Shown here: one piece after another, positions 17,800 through 26,604 of the stretch
How positions within the stretch are numbered: position 1 is the stretch's first letter
Layout: every line of letters begins with the position of its first letter
Origin: JAFIHK01 sp041441455
GTDB lineage: Bacteria; Bacteroidota; Bacteroidia; Bacteroidales; UBA932
Reading direction: 5' to 3'
NCBI GenBank assembly: GCA_041441455.1
Contig: JASDTB010000045.1
Span: 13,682 to 77,681, forward strand
DNA length: 64,000 nucleotides
Made by a program: the position numbers and the translations under genes
The notes under the pieces: model-generated
The model's input: the letters and a program-made list of their open reading frames with translations, nothing else
Databases searched by the model: none
Told to the model about the DNA's origin: nothing

Positions 17800-18393
17800 A
17801 TGTTACTTCACAAATTAAAAAAATATAATGTCATTCTAGCATCTGCTTCTCCAAGAAGACACGAGCTTATAAAGGGTTTAGGCATCGATTTTACTTATGA
17901 AAAGATCCAAGATGATGATGAGTCATTTGACGCATCTATGGAAGTAGAAATTGTTCCTGAGTACATCGCAAAAAAGAAGTCTTTAGGTCTTGGTCGTAAT
18001 CTTGTCGAAAATGAGTTACTGATAACTGCAGACACTATGGTTCTATGTGACGGTGAGATAATGGGAAAACCCTTAAACAGAGAAGATGCTGTACTTATGC
18101 TCAGAAAATTATCTGGTAATAAGCATATTGTATTGACAGGAGTCTGCCTTAGAACATATGATTCATGCAAAACCTTTACGGCTAAAACTGATGTTTGGTT
18201 TAAAGAGTTAAGCGATGAGGAGATCAACTATTATATAGACAATTACGCCCCATACGACAAAGCTGGTTCGTATGGAGCGCAAGAGTGGATTGGTTATATT
18301 GCAATTAGCAAAATTGAGGGTTCTTACTTCAATGTAATGGGTCTGCCTGTACACAGACTTTACACTGAACTTGGCCTTTTCATATCTGAATAA
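17800..18393 (+). CDS. maf: Maf family nucleoside triphosphate pyrophosphatase
   Basis: The 197-residue protein has the Maf signature ILASASPRRHELIKGLGIDF near the N-terminus, TADTMVLCDGEIMGKPLNRE in the middle, and YDKAGSYGAQEW. Maf proteins hydrolyse non-canonical or modified NTPs such as dTTP or UTP analogues, cleaning the nucleotide pool. It is last in the operon from 13851. Its 3' end overlaps the convergent gene at 18360 by 34 bases. Confidence 0.93.
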   Translation: MLLHKLKKYNVILASASPRRHELIKGLGIDFTYEKIQDDDESFDASMEVEIVPEYIAKKKSLGLGRNLVENELLITADTMVLCDGEIMGKPLNREDAVLMLRKLSGNKHIVLTGVCLRTYDSCKTFTAKTDVWFKELSDEEINYYIDNYAPYDKAGSYGAQEWIGYIAISKIEGSYFNVMGLPVHRLYTELGLFISE

Positions 18394-19454
18394 GCACTCT
18401 TCATTTCAAGCATGATTTGATTAATTGTCTCTTTAACAGATATAATCTTTTCTGCCTTAAATGCTTTTGCGCCAGCAAAGGCATATCCCTTTTTAAGATT
18501 CCCTTTAAAAGCATTGTATAATGCAATCATTATACAATAAGGACTCTTTGTGTAGTCGCAAGTTCTAATACAGTGAAAAGGACATTTTTTAGGTCTTTCC
18601 AAGCCTGTTTTAACTCTTTCTATAAACTTGCTATAGATTGCTCTTCCAGGCATCCCAACAGGGCTTTTTATAATTTCAATGTCTTTTTCTGATGCATTCA
18701 AATATGCCTCTTTGAACTTATCTGAGGCATCACATTCTGTAGTAGTAACGAATCTGGAACCAAGTTGAACAGCATCAGCGCCCATTTCCAAAATCTTTAC
18801 CATATCTTTTCCATCTGCAAGACCTCCTCCTGCGATTACCGGAATCCTGCAATTATGCTCCTTTTCAAAGCCTCTTACAAACTCAAGCACTTGCGGTAAT
18901 TGAGACTCTAGAGAGTAATCTTGGTCGAAAATTTGGTTCTCTTTATAACCAAGGTGACCACCAGCATTTGGTCCTTCTAGCACTAATGCATCTGGAATGT
19001 AGTTGTAATTTTTAAACCATTTTTCGCAAATTATCATTGCTGCTCTAGCCGATGAAATAATTGGCACTAACTTGGTTTTACTATCTTTAGTTAAAAAAGA
19101 TGGTAAGTCGGTAGGCAATCCTGCTCCCGAAAAAATAATGTCGGCACCTGACGATATCGACGTCTTAACCATGTCAGAAAAATTTGTGAGCGCAACCATT
19201 ATGTTTACGCCTATCACCCCTTTGGCTTTCTCTTTAGCCTTTTTGATCTCCTCTTTTAGTCCTATAATAGATGCTTCACAGAAATCTTTTGCTTTATCTC
19301 TGTAAATCAATCCTAAACCAGCGCATGAAATTACTCCAACTCCTCCTTCGTTAGCTACAGCCGAAGCTAAACCAGATAACGAAATACCAACTCCCATTCC
19401 ACCCTGCACAATAGGTACTTTTAGTTTAAGGTCTCCAATAGAAAATTCTTTCAT
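18360..19454 (-). CDS. Nitronate monooxygenase / FabK-like FMN enzyme
   Basis: The 364-residue TIM-barrel flavoprotein starts with IGDLKLKVPIVQGGMGVGIS and continues GLASAVANEGGVGVISCAGL, the usual NPD/FabK N-terminus. FMN-phosphate contacts appear in VIAGGGLADGKDMVKILEMG and ADAVQLGSRFVTTTE. A Cys-rich stretch near the C-terminus (KKCPFHCIRTCDYTKSPYC) could bind a metal or iron-sulphur cluster and is typical of one anaerobic subgroup. The reaction is uncertain: nitronate oxidation is the usual annotation, while an enoyl reductase or another role is possible in an anaerobe. Confidence 0.82.
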   Translation of the reverse strand: MKEFSIGDLKLKVPIVQGGMGVGISLSGLASAVANEGGVGVISCAGLGLIYRDKAKDFCEASIIGLKEEIKKAKEKAKGVIGVNIMVALTNFSDMVKTSISSGADIIFSGAGLPTDLPSFLTKDSKTKLVPIISSARAAMIICEKWFKNYNYIPDALVLEGPNAGGHLGYKENQIFDQDYSLESQLPQVLEFVRGFEKEHNCRIPVIAGGGLADGKDMVKILEMGADAVQLGSRFVTTTECDASDKFKEAYLNASEKDIEIIKSPVGMPGRAIYSKFIERVKTGLERPKKCPFHCIRTCDYTKSPYCIMIALYNAFKGNLKKGYAFAGAKAFKAEKIISVKETINQIMLEMKSAYSDMKRPSSV

Positions 19455-19529
19455 TTTATTTATTTTATAACCATCAAATGTAACGAAACTGGGATATTTT
19501 CCCTCATTTTTCTAAAAAAAACTCTCCCT

Positions 19530-19557
19530 CCCTCATATATTATTGTATATATGAAGG
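19530..19557 (-). other. AT-rich hairpin downstream of recQ
   Basis: TCATATAT and ATATATGA (19533-19540 with 19547-19554) form an 8-base stem with a 6-base loop. On the minus strand, after recQ, it is followed within about 15 bases by a run of eight T, so it may end or process the recQ transcript. The gap between stem and T-run is longer than usual. Confidence 0.4.
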
Positions 19558-19588
19558 TTATAGGATAAAAAAAATTACACTTAGCAAA

Positions 19589-21490
19589 TTAAATCAATGA
19601 AAGTTCATCATTATTGAGTCTAATGATGTCATAATCTATCATAGAACGAATAGTATAAGTGACCTCATCTTTTGAATAATTTTCTAGATTAAGGATAAGA
19701 CTCTTTATATCCATTGAGTTTGTTTTGAGGAGTTCAACAATTTTTTCTCTGATCTCTTTAATTCTCAACTCCTGTGAAGAGGGATTTCCTGCTCTTTTAC
19801 AAACATCACATACGCCACATCGAATATTATTCTCTTCTCCAAAATAGCTACATAAAAATGAGGCTCTGCAAATGTCATCATTACTGGCATATCGTTGCAT
19901 CAACCCTACCCTATTGGAAAATACGCCTCTTCTCTCGGATAGTGCTGCTGCCGATATATACAAATTTTTGTCATCGAGCCTCTCTTCGTTCAATATAATC
20001 AAAGGCGATCGCATCGCTGGAATATATGAAACAATCTTCATCCTCGACAACTCCATCAAACTTGTCTTTACTGCAGCTTTGCTATTTCTAGACATTCTTG
20101 CAATATACTCTTCATCTATAACTACATAATGAGAGAATAGACCTGTATACATTCTCAGAATTGTCTTGATAAATGAGTCTAACGATGTATTTTTTAATTG
20201 TACTTTATAAAGTTCATCTCTGTTCACGATAAACCTTAAGCGCGAAGGGTTGTCAATCTCTTCTGTAACGTCTAAATATCCTTCTAACTGAATGTATTTG
20301 AGGGCATAATATGCTGATAGAGAATGTAGTTTTGCTTTTGTACAAAAATCCATTAAGTCAAACTTAAAAATAGACCCTTTTCCGTCGCCATACGCTATAC
20401 CTAGATATGAATGAAGTTTTTGATATACATCTTTCATATATTCAATTTCGGGATATGTTACCCTTAATATTTGCTCTAATCGTTTGATGTCTGTCTTATT
20501 CCAGATTATGACTGCATATGCTAACTTTCCATCTCGACCACCACGTCCAGCCTCTTGATAATATGCTTCAGGGGAATCTGGAATGTCTAAATGGCAGACA
20601 AAGCGAACATCTGGTTTATCAATGCCCATTCCAAAAGCATTTGTTGCAACAATAATCCTACAAACATTTGTCTTCCAATCGTATTGCTTAGAGCTACGGA
20701 CATCTGCACTTAATCCAGCATGATATGCTTCAGCGTCTACTCCTTGTGCTTTCAAAAATGAAGCAGCCTCCTCAGCTCTTTTTCTTTCGCGAACATAAAC
20801 AATTCCGGTTCCGTTGATAGCTGTACATATTTTTAGCAATTGTCCATATTTATCTTCTGTCTGTCTACAAACAAATGAAATATTGTCTCTAAAAAAACTC
20901 CCCTTGATTACATTTTTTTCACTAAAGTTCAATTTTGCCATTATATCGTCTGCAACTTTTGGTGTCGCTGTAGCAGTTAATGCCATAATAGGTACCTTGC
21001 CTATAATCTCTAAAATTTGAGGAATCTCTAAATATGATGGTCTAAAGTCATATCCCCATTGAGATATACAATGAGCTTCATCAACAACTATCATGTTGAT
21101 TCCCATTTTGTCTATTCTCGCTCGTACAATATCTGATTTTAATCTTTCGGGAGACATATACAGAAATTTATACTCTCCGAAGATTGCATTATTTAGAGTA
21201 ATATCAATCTCATCTCTAGTCATACCAGAATAGATAGCCAAGGCTTTGATCCCTTTTTTCTTCAAAGTCTCTGTCTGATCTTTCATTAATGAGATTAGAG
21301 GACTCACAACTAGGCACATGCCATCCATAATCAAGGCTGGCACTTGAAAACAAATCGACTTGCCTCCCCCTGTAGGTAGTATTGCAAGAGTATCTCTCCC
21401 CTTCAACACAGAATCTATGATCTCCTCCTGCAGCGGACGGAATGAATCGTAGTTCCAGAATTTAGAAAGTATAACTTTCGGACTATCCAT
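19589..21490 (-). CDS. recQ: ATP-dependent DNA helicase RecQ
   Basis: The 633-residue 3'-5' helicase has motif I LPTGGGKSICFQVPAL, DEAH box VVDEAHCISQWGYDFRPSY, motif III MALTATATPKV, motif V TNAFGMGIDKPDVRFVCH and motif VI YYQEAGRGGRDGK. A zinc site (CRASFLCSYF...CGVCDVCKR) and a winged-helix remnant follow; no HRDC domain is visible, so this is a short RecQ. The ATG at 21490 gives the conserved start MDSPKVILSKFW; an upstream in-frame start would add 29 low-complexity residues from the promoter region. It is divergent from pckA. Confidence 0.94.
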   Translation of the reverse strand: MDSPKVILSKFWNYDSFRPLQEEIIDSVLKGRDTLAILPTGGGKSICFQVPALIMDGMCLVVSPLISLMKDQTETLKKKGIKALAIYSGMTRDEIDITLNNAIFGEYKFLYMSPERLKSDIVRARIDKMGINMIVVDEAHCISQWGYDFRPSYLEIPQILEIIGKVPIMALTATATPKVADDIMAKLNFSEKNVIKGSFFRDNISFVCRQTEDKYGQLLKICTAINGTGIVYVRERKRAEEAASFLKAQGVDAEAYHAGLSADVRSSKQYDWKTNVCRIIVATNAFGMGIDKPDVRFVCHLDIPDSPEAYYQEAGRGGRDGKLAYAVIIWNKTDIKRLEQILRVTYPEIEYMKDVYQKLHSYLGIAYGDGKGSIFKFDLMDFCTKAKLHSLSAYYALKYIQLEGYLDVTEEIDNPSRLRFIVNRDELYKVQLKNTSLDSFIKTILRMYTGLFSHYVVIDEEYIARMSRNSKAAVKTSLMELSRMKIVSYIPAMRSPLIILNEERLDDKNLYISAAALSERRGVFSNRVGLMQRYASNDDICRASFLCSYFGEENNIRCGVCDVCKRAGNPSSQELRIKEIREKIVELLKTNSMDIKSLILNLENYSKDEVTYTIRSMIDYDIIRLNNDELSLI

Positions 21491-21500
21491 TTCGTCTTTT

Positions 21501-21533
21501 TTTGTAAAATTAATTTTTTTTTCTTTAATTTTG
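21501..21533 (+). promoter_or_regulatory. Promoter for pckA
   Basis: TTTG (21501-21504), a 21-base spacer and TAATTTTG (21526-21533) match both elements of the Bacteroidetes consensus. Transcription would start near 21539, giving a leader of about 95 bases before the pckA ATG. Confidence 0.6.
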
Positions 21534-21553
21534 TAATGAGAAACCCGTTTCAC

Positions 21554-21570
21554 ACTTATATTATATAAGT
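21554..21570. promoter_or_regulatory. Perfect 8-base inverted repeat in pckA leader
   Basis: ACTTATAT, one T, then ATATAAGT form a perfect palindrome with a 1-base centre. It lies just downstream of the predicted pckA start and upstream of recQ, where a repressor would block pckA. It could be an operator; being AT-only in its centre, chance remains possible. Confidence 0.4.
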
Positions 21571-21633
21571 TTTTCATAAACGCTTTTCTATCTCACCCAC
21601 CATTTGACACTTTACTAACTTAATATTTTAACT

Positions 21634-23229
21634 ATGGCACTTTTAGACCTATCTGTTTATGGCATACATAATGCCGGAAAAATCATTCACAATCCTACCT
21701 ATGAAGAGCTCTTCCAAGCTGAGATGTCGGAGAAGAACGAAGGCTTCGAAAGGGGGATTTTAACTAAAACAGGAGCTGTTGCTGTAAAAACTGGAATTTT
21801 TACAGGAAGATCTCCTAAAGACAAATATATTGTAAAAGATTCAATTACCGAAAATACAATATGGTGGGATGGTACAATAAATAAACCTGTTTGCCAAGAG
21901 ACATGGAATAATCTAAAAGGAGTTGCACAGAAACAATTGTCTGATAAGGTTGTATTGTATGTAGTCGATACATTTTGTGGAACCAACGAAAATACCCGTA
22001 TGAAGGTCCGCTTCATTATGGAGGTAGCATGGCAAGCTCATTTTGTAACTAATATGTTTATAAGACCATCTAAATATGAACTTGAACATTTTGGAGAGCC
22101 TGATTTTGTATTCTTGAATGCTTCAAAAGCTACAAATCCTAATTGGAAAGAGCAAAATCTTAATTCTGATGTATTTGTCCTATTCAATTTAACCGAAAAA
22201 ATGTCTGTTTGCGGAGGTACTTGGTATGGAGGAGAGATGAAAAAAGGCATTTTCTCTATGATGAACTATTATTTACCTCTTAAGGGTATTGCCTCTATGC
22301 ACTGCTCTGCTAATATTGGAAAAGATGGTGATGTTGCTGTTTTCTTTGGTTTGTCTGGAACTGGAAAGACAACTCTCTCTGCCGATCCTAAACGCTATCT
22401 AATTGGCGATGACGAACATGGTTGGGATGATCAAGGTGTCTTTAATTTCGAAGGCGGATGTTATGCGAAGACAATCAACTTAAGCGAGGAGAACGAACCA
22501 GATATTTGGAGAGCAATCAAGAGAGATGCGCTATTAGAAAACGTGACTGTGAATTCAGATGGAAGTGTTGATTATGCAGATGCTTCTGTTACTGAAAATA
22601 CACGTGTATCATATCCAATTTATCATATAAATAAAATTGTACTTCCATCAAAAGCTGGACATGCAAAAAAGATAATCTATTTATCTGCTGATGCGTATGG
22701 AGTCCTTCCTCCTGTATCAATACTAAACAGAGATCAAGCTCAATACCATTTCTTATGCGGATATACATCAAAACTTGCTGGTACAGAAAGAGGTATAACC
22801 GAACCAGTACCATCATTTTCACCAGCATTTGGAGAGGCCTTCTTAACACTACACCCTACAATGTATGCTCAAACTCTTGCTAAGAAGATGGATGAACATG
22901 GAGCAAAAGCTTATTTAGTAAATACTGGATGGAATGGAACTGGAAAACGCATCTCTATTAAAGATACAAGAGCAATTATTGATGCAATTATTGATGGTTC
23001 GATTGAAAATGCCGAAAAGAGACACATCCCAATTTTAAATCTTGATGTTCCTGTCAAATTGAATAGTGTTTCTGAAGGAATATTAGATCCAAGAGATACA
23101 TATAAAGATGTGAATGATTGGAAAAACAAAGCTAATTCACTTGCTGCTAAATATGTGAAGAATTTCGAACAATACTGTGACAATGATGCTGCTAAGGCAT
23201 TGGTTGCTTGTGGCCCAAAACCAGAATAA
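21634..23229 (+). CDS. pckA: Phosphoenolpyruvate carboxykinase (ATP)
   Basis: The 531-residue enzyme interconverts oxaloacetate and PEP with ATP/ADP. In fermenting Bacteroidales it usually runs toward oxaloacetate, conserving ATP and feeding succinate formation. The kinase loop GLSGTGKTTLSADPKR (about residues 239-254) and the metal-binding IGDDEHGWDDQGVFNFEGGC are intact. Other signatures include GIFTGRSPKDKYIV and YLVNTGWNGTGKRISI. A predicted promoter and a palindrome lie upstream, and a hairpin terminator follows at 23257. Confidence 0.97.
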   Translation: MALLDLSVYGIHNAGKIIHNPTYEELFQAEMSEKNEGFERGILTKTGAVAVKTGIFTGRSPKDKYIVKDSITENTIWWDGTINKPVCQETWNNLKGVAQKQLSDKVVLYVVDTFCGTNENTRMKVRFIMEVAWQAHFVTNMFIRPSKYELEHFGEPDFVFLNASKATNPNWKEQNLNSDVFVLFNLTEKMSVCGGTWYGGEMKKGIFSMMNYYLPLKGIASMHCSANIGKDGDVAVFFGLSGTGKTTLSADPKRYLIGDDEHGWDDQGVFNFEGGCYAKTINLSEENEPDIWRAIKRDALLENVTVNSDGSVDYADASVTENTRVSYPIYHINKIVLPSKAGHAKKIIYLSADAYGVLPPVSILNRDQAQYHFLCGYTSKLAGTERGITEPVPSFSPAFGEAFLTLHPTMYAQTLAKKMDEHGAKAYLVNTGWNGTGKRISIKDTRAIIDAIIDGSIENAEKRHIPILNLDVPVKLNSVSEGILDPRDTYKDVNDWKNKANSLAAKYVKNFEQYCDNDAAKALVACGPKPE

Positions 23230-23256
23230 TTCACTACGTTATTATAAATAATTACT

Positions 23257-23294
23257 CAAAAGGTCGACTGTGTTGCTAATAGTTGGCCTTTTGT
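23257..23294 (+). terminator. Hairpin terminator after pckA
   Basis: CAAAAGGTCGAC (23257-23268) pairs with GTTGGCCTTTTG (23282-23293) over 12 positions with two G-T wobbles. The T-tract is short and runs straight into the next promoter element at 23295. Confidence 0.6.
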
Positions 23295-23302
23295 TATCTT
23301 TG
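23295..23302 (+). promoter_or_regulatory. Promoter -7 element for the cyclophilin gene
   Basis: TATCTTTG is an exact TAnnTTTG match, 24 bases before the ATG at 23327. It starts where the pckA terminator stem ends, so terminator and promoter are packed together. Confidence 0.55.
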
Positions 23303-23326
23303 ATCTTAATTTTTAAACTTAGTCAT

Positions 23327-24055
23327 ATGACAAAATTTTTGATAAAGTTTTTAGTATTGGCATCTATTCTTGCAATGCCTTTAGTCTCTATTGCAAAAGG
23401 GGAAGGTGGTAAAAAGGAGAGAAAATATATTGTTGAAATAACAACAACTGCTGGGACAATAAAGGTAGCATTGAGCAATCTCACTCCAAAACACAGGGAC
23501 AATTTTGTTAAATTGTGTAAAAAGGGGTATTACGACAATGTGTTATTTCATAGAGTTATAAAAGGGTTCATGATTCAATCTGGAGATCCTGACAGCAAAG
23601 CGCACGAGCCTGGTAAACTATATGGAGATGGTGGCCCTGATTACACTATAGAAGCAGAGTTTACTCCAGAATTATATCATAAAAAAGGAGTTTTAGCTGC
23701 AGCACGGGAGGGTGATGATGTTAATCCTGAACGAAGATCATCTGCTTCTCAATTCTATATTGTCACAGGTAAAGTTTATGATGATAAAATGCTTGCAGAA
23801 GCTGCTCGAAAGATAGACAAAAGAAATGCAGCTATAAACATCACTTCTTCGTATTTATATACAGTAGAACAGATGAATGCCTATAAAACTATTGGCGGAG
23901 CTGCTCATTTAGATTCACAATATACCATTTTCGGAGAGGTTATCGAAGGAATGGATATAGCCGATAGTATCTCTTCTGTAGAGACTGACAAAAACGATCG
24001 ACCAACAAAAGATATTTATATTATAAAAACTAAAGTATCAAAAAAACAACTATAA
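23327..24055 (+). CDS. Exported cyclophilin-type peptidyl-prolyl isomerase
   Basis: The 242-residue protein begins with a signal peptide (MTKFLIKFLVLASILAMPLV, likely cleaved near SIAKG). The cyclophilin domain follows: TAGTIKVALSNLTPKHRDNF, VLFHRVIKGFMIQSGDP (catalytic Arg, Phe, Gln) and YTIFGEVIEGMDIADSIS. An insertion of about 45 residues (RKIDKRNAAINITSSYLYTV region) separates the last strands. It should catalyse proline isomerisation during folding in the periplasm. The ATG at 23327 was chosen for the signal peptide and the -7 element; an earlier start at 23270 would lie inside the terminator. It is 3 bases from the next gene. Confidence 0.9.
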   Translation: MTKFLIKFLVLASILAMPLVSIAKGEGGKKERKYIVEITTTAGTIKVALSNLTPKHRDNFVKLCKKGYYDNVLFHRVIKGFMIQSGDPDSKAHEPGKLYGDGGPDYTIEAEFTPELYHKKGVLAAAREGDDVNPERRSSASQFYIVTGKVYDDKMLAEAARKIDKRNAAINITSSYLYTVEQMNAYKTIGGAAHLDSQYTIFGEVIEGMDIADSISSVETDKNDRPTKDIYIIKTKVSKKQL

Positions 24056-24058
24056 AAA

Positions 24059-25729
24059 ATGAAAAAACTTCTAGCATTTGCAGCAGCTGCAGCAATCATC
24101 TGTAGTTGCGGAAACAACGATGAAATGAAACTAAAAGAGATCATTGCAAAGACAGAAGAGGCTGTAAAGCCTTTGAACAAAGAGGCCGCTTTGGCTTATT
24201 GGAATGGAACTATTACCGGCAGTCCGGAGGAGTTTAAAAAGTACGAAGAGGCAAATATGAAGATCACTCAGATCTACTCAGATAAAGCCACTTTCGAAGC
24301 ACTAAAAGAGATTAAAGAGAATGGAAACATTAAAGATTCAATTCTTGGAAGACAATTAACTATTCTTTACAACTCATTTTTAAGTAACCAGGCAGACACA
24401 TCTCTTCTTAATGCTATCATTAAAAAAACATCTGCTTTGGAACAAAAGTATGCAGAGTTTAGAGCTACATACAATGGCAAACAAATAAGCGACAACGAAG
24501 TGGAGTCTGTGTTGCAGACTTCGAAAGATAATAAAGAGTTAGAGGCTGTTTGGAAAGCTCATAAAGAGATTGGTCCATTTGTATCAAATGATGTTATTGA
24601 GCTTGTTAAACTAAGAAACAAAGTTGCACAATCCCTTGGATTTGACAACTATCACTCAATGAGTCTTGAGCTATCAGGTCAAAACCCACAGGAGATATCT
24701 GCTCTATTCGATGAGTTAGATTCACTTACAAAAGGTACATTTGCCAAACTTAAAAATGATATGGACTCGACTTTTGCTATCAGATACAAAGTCTCTAAAG
24801 AGCAGTTGATGCCATGGCATTTCCAAGGAAGATATTTCCAAGAGTCACCTCAGCTATATCCAGTAGATCTTGACAAATATTACAAAGGAAAGAATTTAGA
24901 AGATTTAACAAGTCTATTCTACATGGGTATCGGTTTAGATGTAACGAAGATTATGGCGAACAGTGATCTTTATGAAAAACCTAAGAAAAACCAACATGCT
25001 TATTGTACAGATATAGATGGAGATGGTGACGTTAGAGTATTGTGTAACATTAGAGATAATGAATCTTGGATGGGTACTATGTTACATGAGTTTGGTCATG
25101 CTGTTTATTCTCAAGGACACGATATCCCTGAAAATCCATATTTCTTAAGAAATTCAGCTCACACATTTACAACTGAAGCAGTTGCTATGATCTTTGGCAG
25201 ACTCTCTAGAAATCCAGAATGGATGAAACAAAATCTTGGAATTAGCGATGAGGAGAAGAGTAAAATTGCAGAGGATTGTTATAAATCATTGAAGTTACAA
25301 CAGATGGTATTTAGCCGTTGGGTGCAAGTTGTTTATAGATTTGAAAAAGAGATGTATGCAAATCCTGATCAAGATCTAAACCAACTTTGGTGGACTTTAG
25401 TTGAAAAATATCAGATGTTGAAAAAACCTGAGGGAAGAAACTCTCCTGATTGGGCAACAAAAATTCACATTGCATTATATCCTTGCTACTATCATAATTA
25501 CCAGTTAGGTGAACTTCTTGCATCACAAATGCACTACTACATTGTAGATAAGATTGTTAAATCTGGAGATTACAAAAATGAGTGTTATGTAGGCAATATT
25601 GAAATTGGTAAATGGATGTCTGAAAAGATATTTGCTCCAGGAATGAAGTATGAATGGAATGATATGATAGAAAGAGCAACTGGTGAAAAACTAACTGCAA
25701 AATATTTTGCAAAACAGTTTGTTGACTAA
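24059..25729 (+). CDS. Lipoprotein metallopeptidase, M2/M3 (gluzincin) type
   Basis: The 556-residue protein has a lipoprotein signal (MKKLLAFAAAAAIICSC, lipidated at one of the final Cys residues). The zinc motif is MLHEFGHAVYSQG (HExxH), with the third ligand Glu in FTTEAVAMIFG about 30 residues on, the spacing of angiotensin-converting-enzyme-like M2 and oligopeptidase-like M3 enzymes. The all-helical sequence also fits. It should trim dipeptides or cut oligopeptides in the periplasm. It is co-transcribed with the cyclophilin. Exact family (M2 versus M3) is undecided. Confidence 0.85.
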   Translation: MKKLLAFAAAAAIICSCGNNDEMKLKEIIAKTEEAVKPLNKEAALAYWNGTITGSPEEFKKYEEANMKITQIYSDKATFEALKEIKENGNIKDSILGRQLTILYNSFLSNQADTSLLNAIIKKTSALEQKYAEFRATYNGKQISDNEVESVLQTSKDNKELEAVWKAHKEIGPFVSNDVIELVKLRNKVAQSLGFDNYHSMSLELSGQNPQEISALFDELDSLTKGTFAKLKNDMDSTFAIRYKVSKEQLMPWHFQGRYFQESPQLYPVDLDKYYKGKNLEDLTSLFYMGIGLDVTKIMANSDLYEKPKKNQHAYCTDIDGDGDVRVLCNIRDNESWMGTMLHEFGHAVYSQGHDIPENPYFLRNSAHTFTTEAVAMIFGRLSRNPEWMKQNLGISDEEKSKIAEDCYKSLKLQQMVFSRWVQVVYRFEKEMYANPDQDLNQLWWTLVEKYQMLKKPEGRNSPDWATKIHIALYPCYYHNYQLGELLASQMHYYIVDKIVKSGDYKNECYVGNIEIGKWMSEKIFAPGMKYEWNDMIERATGEKLTAKYFAKQFVD

Positions 25730-25748
25730 GTTCTAACAATGAATTATA

Positions 25749-25785
25749 AAAACAGCCACTGAATATTTTAGTGGCTGTTTTTTTA
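25749..25785. terminator. Terminator between convergent genes
   Basis: ACAGCCACT (25752-25760) pairs with AGTGGCTGT (25770-25778), followed by a T-run that reaches the stop codon of the convergent gene at 25783. A-rich sequence before the stem would give a weaker T-run in the other direction. Confidence 0.8.
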
Positions 25786-26604
25786 TTGAAGGTTGAAGCA
25801 AAGAAACGACTCTTTCCGTGGTAAACAAATTAATTCAACATCTTTTCCTAGTGCGACTCCCAAGTCACTTAACGAAGTACTGCTCTCCTTAAAAGCTAAT
25901 TCAGGAGTATTATTGTTTGAACTAAGATGACAAAGTAAAAGTTGCTTCAATTTGTCATTATATATATCCTTTAATGCAGCGGCAGTTTGACTGTTACTTA
26001 AATGCCCGTGACCATTTTTAATTCTGTCAATTAATACTTGAGGATATGGCCCATTTTTTAGCATATGGTCATCGTAATTAGACTCTAAGACAAGTCTTGT
26101 TGCCTTTCTTGCATACTCAACCATTTTTTCGGTTACTCTTCCTGCATCTGTAACTAGTACCAATGTCTCTTCTCCAGCTTCAATCATATAACCCAAATTC
26201 TCACTACCATCGTGAGGAACCTCAAATGCAGTTACACCTATTCCACAAATTTCATATCTCTTCTCCTTTTCCATTACTTTTCTCGAAGCTGCCATTTTTC
26301 CAGCTGTACATGGATGAAATGCGAGAGAATTATGAATTTTCTCACTAGTATATACAGGTAATTTAAATCTCTCTGTAAGTGAGCCTAAATGTCTTATATG
26401 ATCAATATGATCGTGAGTTATTAGTATAAAGTCGATCTCTTCAATAGCTATTCCAAATTCAGTTAACCTCTTTTTGATAGTTCTGCCACCTATGCCAGCG
26501 TCTATTAATAACGACTTACCCTGAAATTCAAAATAGTAGCAATTACCATCACTTCCACTTGCTAAACTAATAAATCTTGTTGTCTTTGAATGAACTACTG
26601 ACAT
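25783..26604 (-). CDS. Metallo-beta-lactamase-fold hydrolase, YycJ/WalJ-like
   Basis: The 273-residue protein has the beta-lactamase-fold metal motif ILITHDHIDHIRHLGSL (HxHxDH) and later metal-site His/Asp residues in VLVTDAGRV and LLLCHLSSNNN. FISLASGSDGNCYYFEFQGK is the YycJ-type N-terminus. YycJ relatives are predicted or shown to be DNA exonucleases or phosphodiesterases. It is last in the MTA salvage operon and overlaps the HAD gene by 10 bases. It could be an unrelated passenger. Confidence 0.82.
   Translation of the reverse strand: MSVVHSKTTRFISLASGSDGNCYYFEFQGKSLLIDAGIGGRTIKKRLTEFGIAIEEIDFILITHDHIDHIRHLGSLTERFKLPVYTSEKIHNSLAFHPCTAGKMAASRKVMEKEKRYEICGIGVTAFEVPHDGSENLGYMIEAGEETLVLVTDAGRVTEKMVEYARKATRLVLESNYDDHMLKNGPYPQVLIDRIKNGHGHLSNSQTAAALKDIYNDKLKQLLLCHLSSNNNTPELAFKESSTSLSDLGVALGKDVELICLPRKESFLCFNLQ

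Noticed and set aside
19455..19588. Small RNA or gene between the NMO-like gene and recQ
   Set aside because: Only an AT-rich hairpin and a pyrimidine tract are present, with no open frame or promoter element.
21491..21577. N-terminal extension of RecQ by 29 residues
   Set aside because: The extension is lysine-rich, covers promoter DNA and the palindrome, and RecQ homology begins right after the ATG at 21490.
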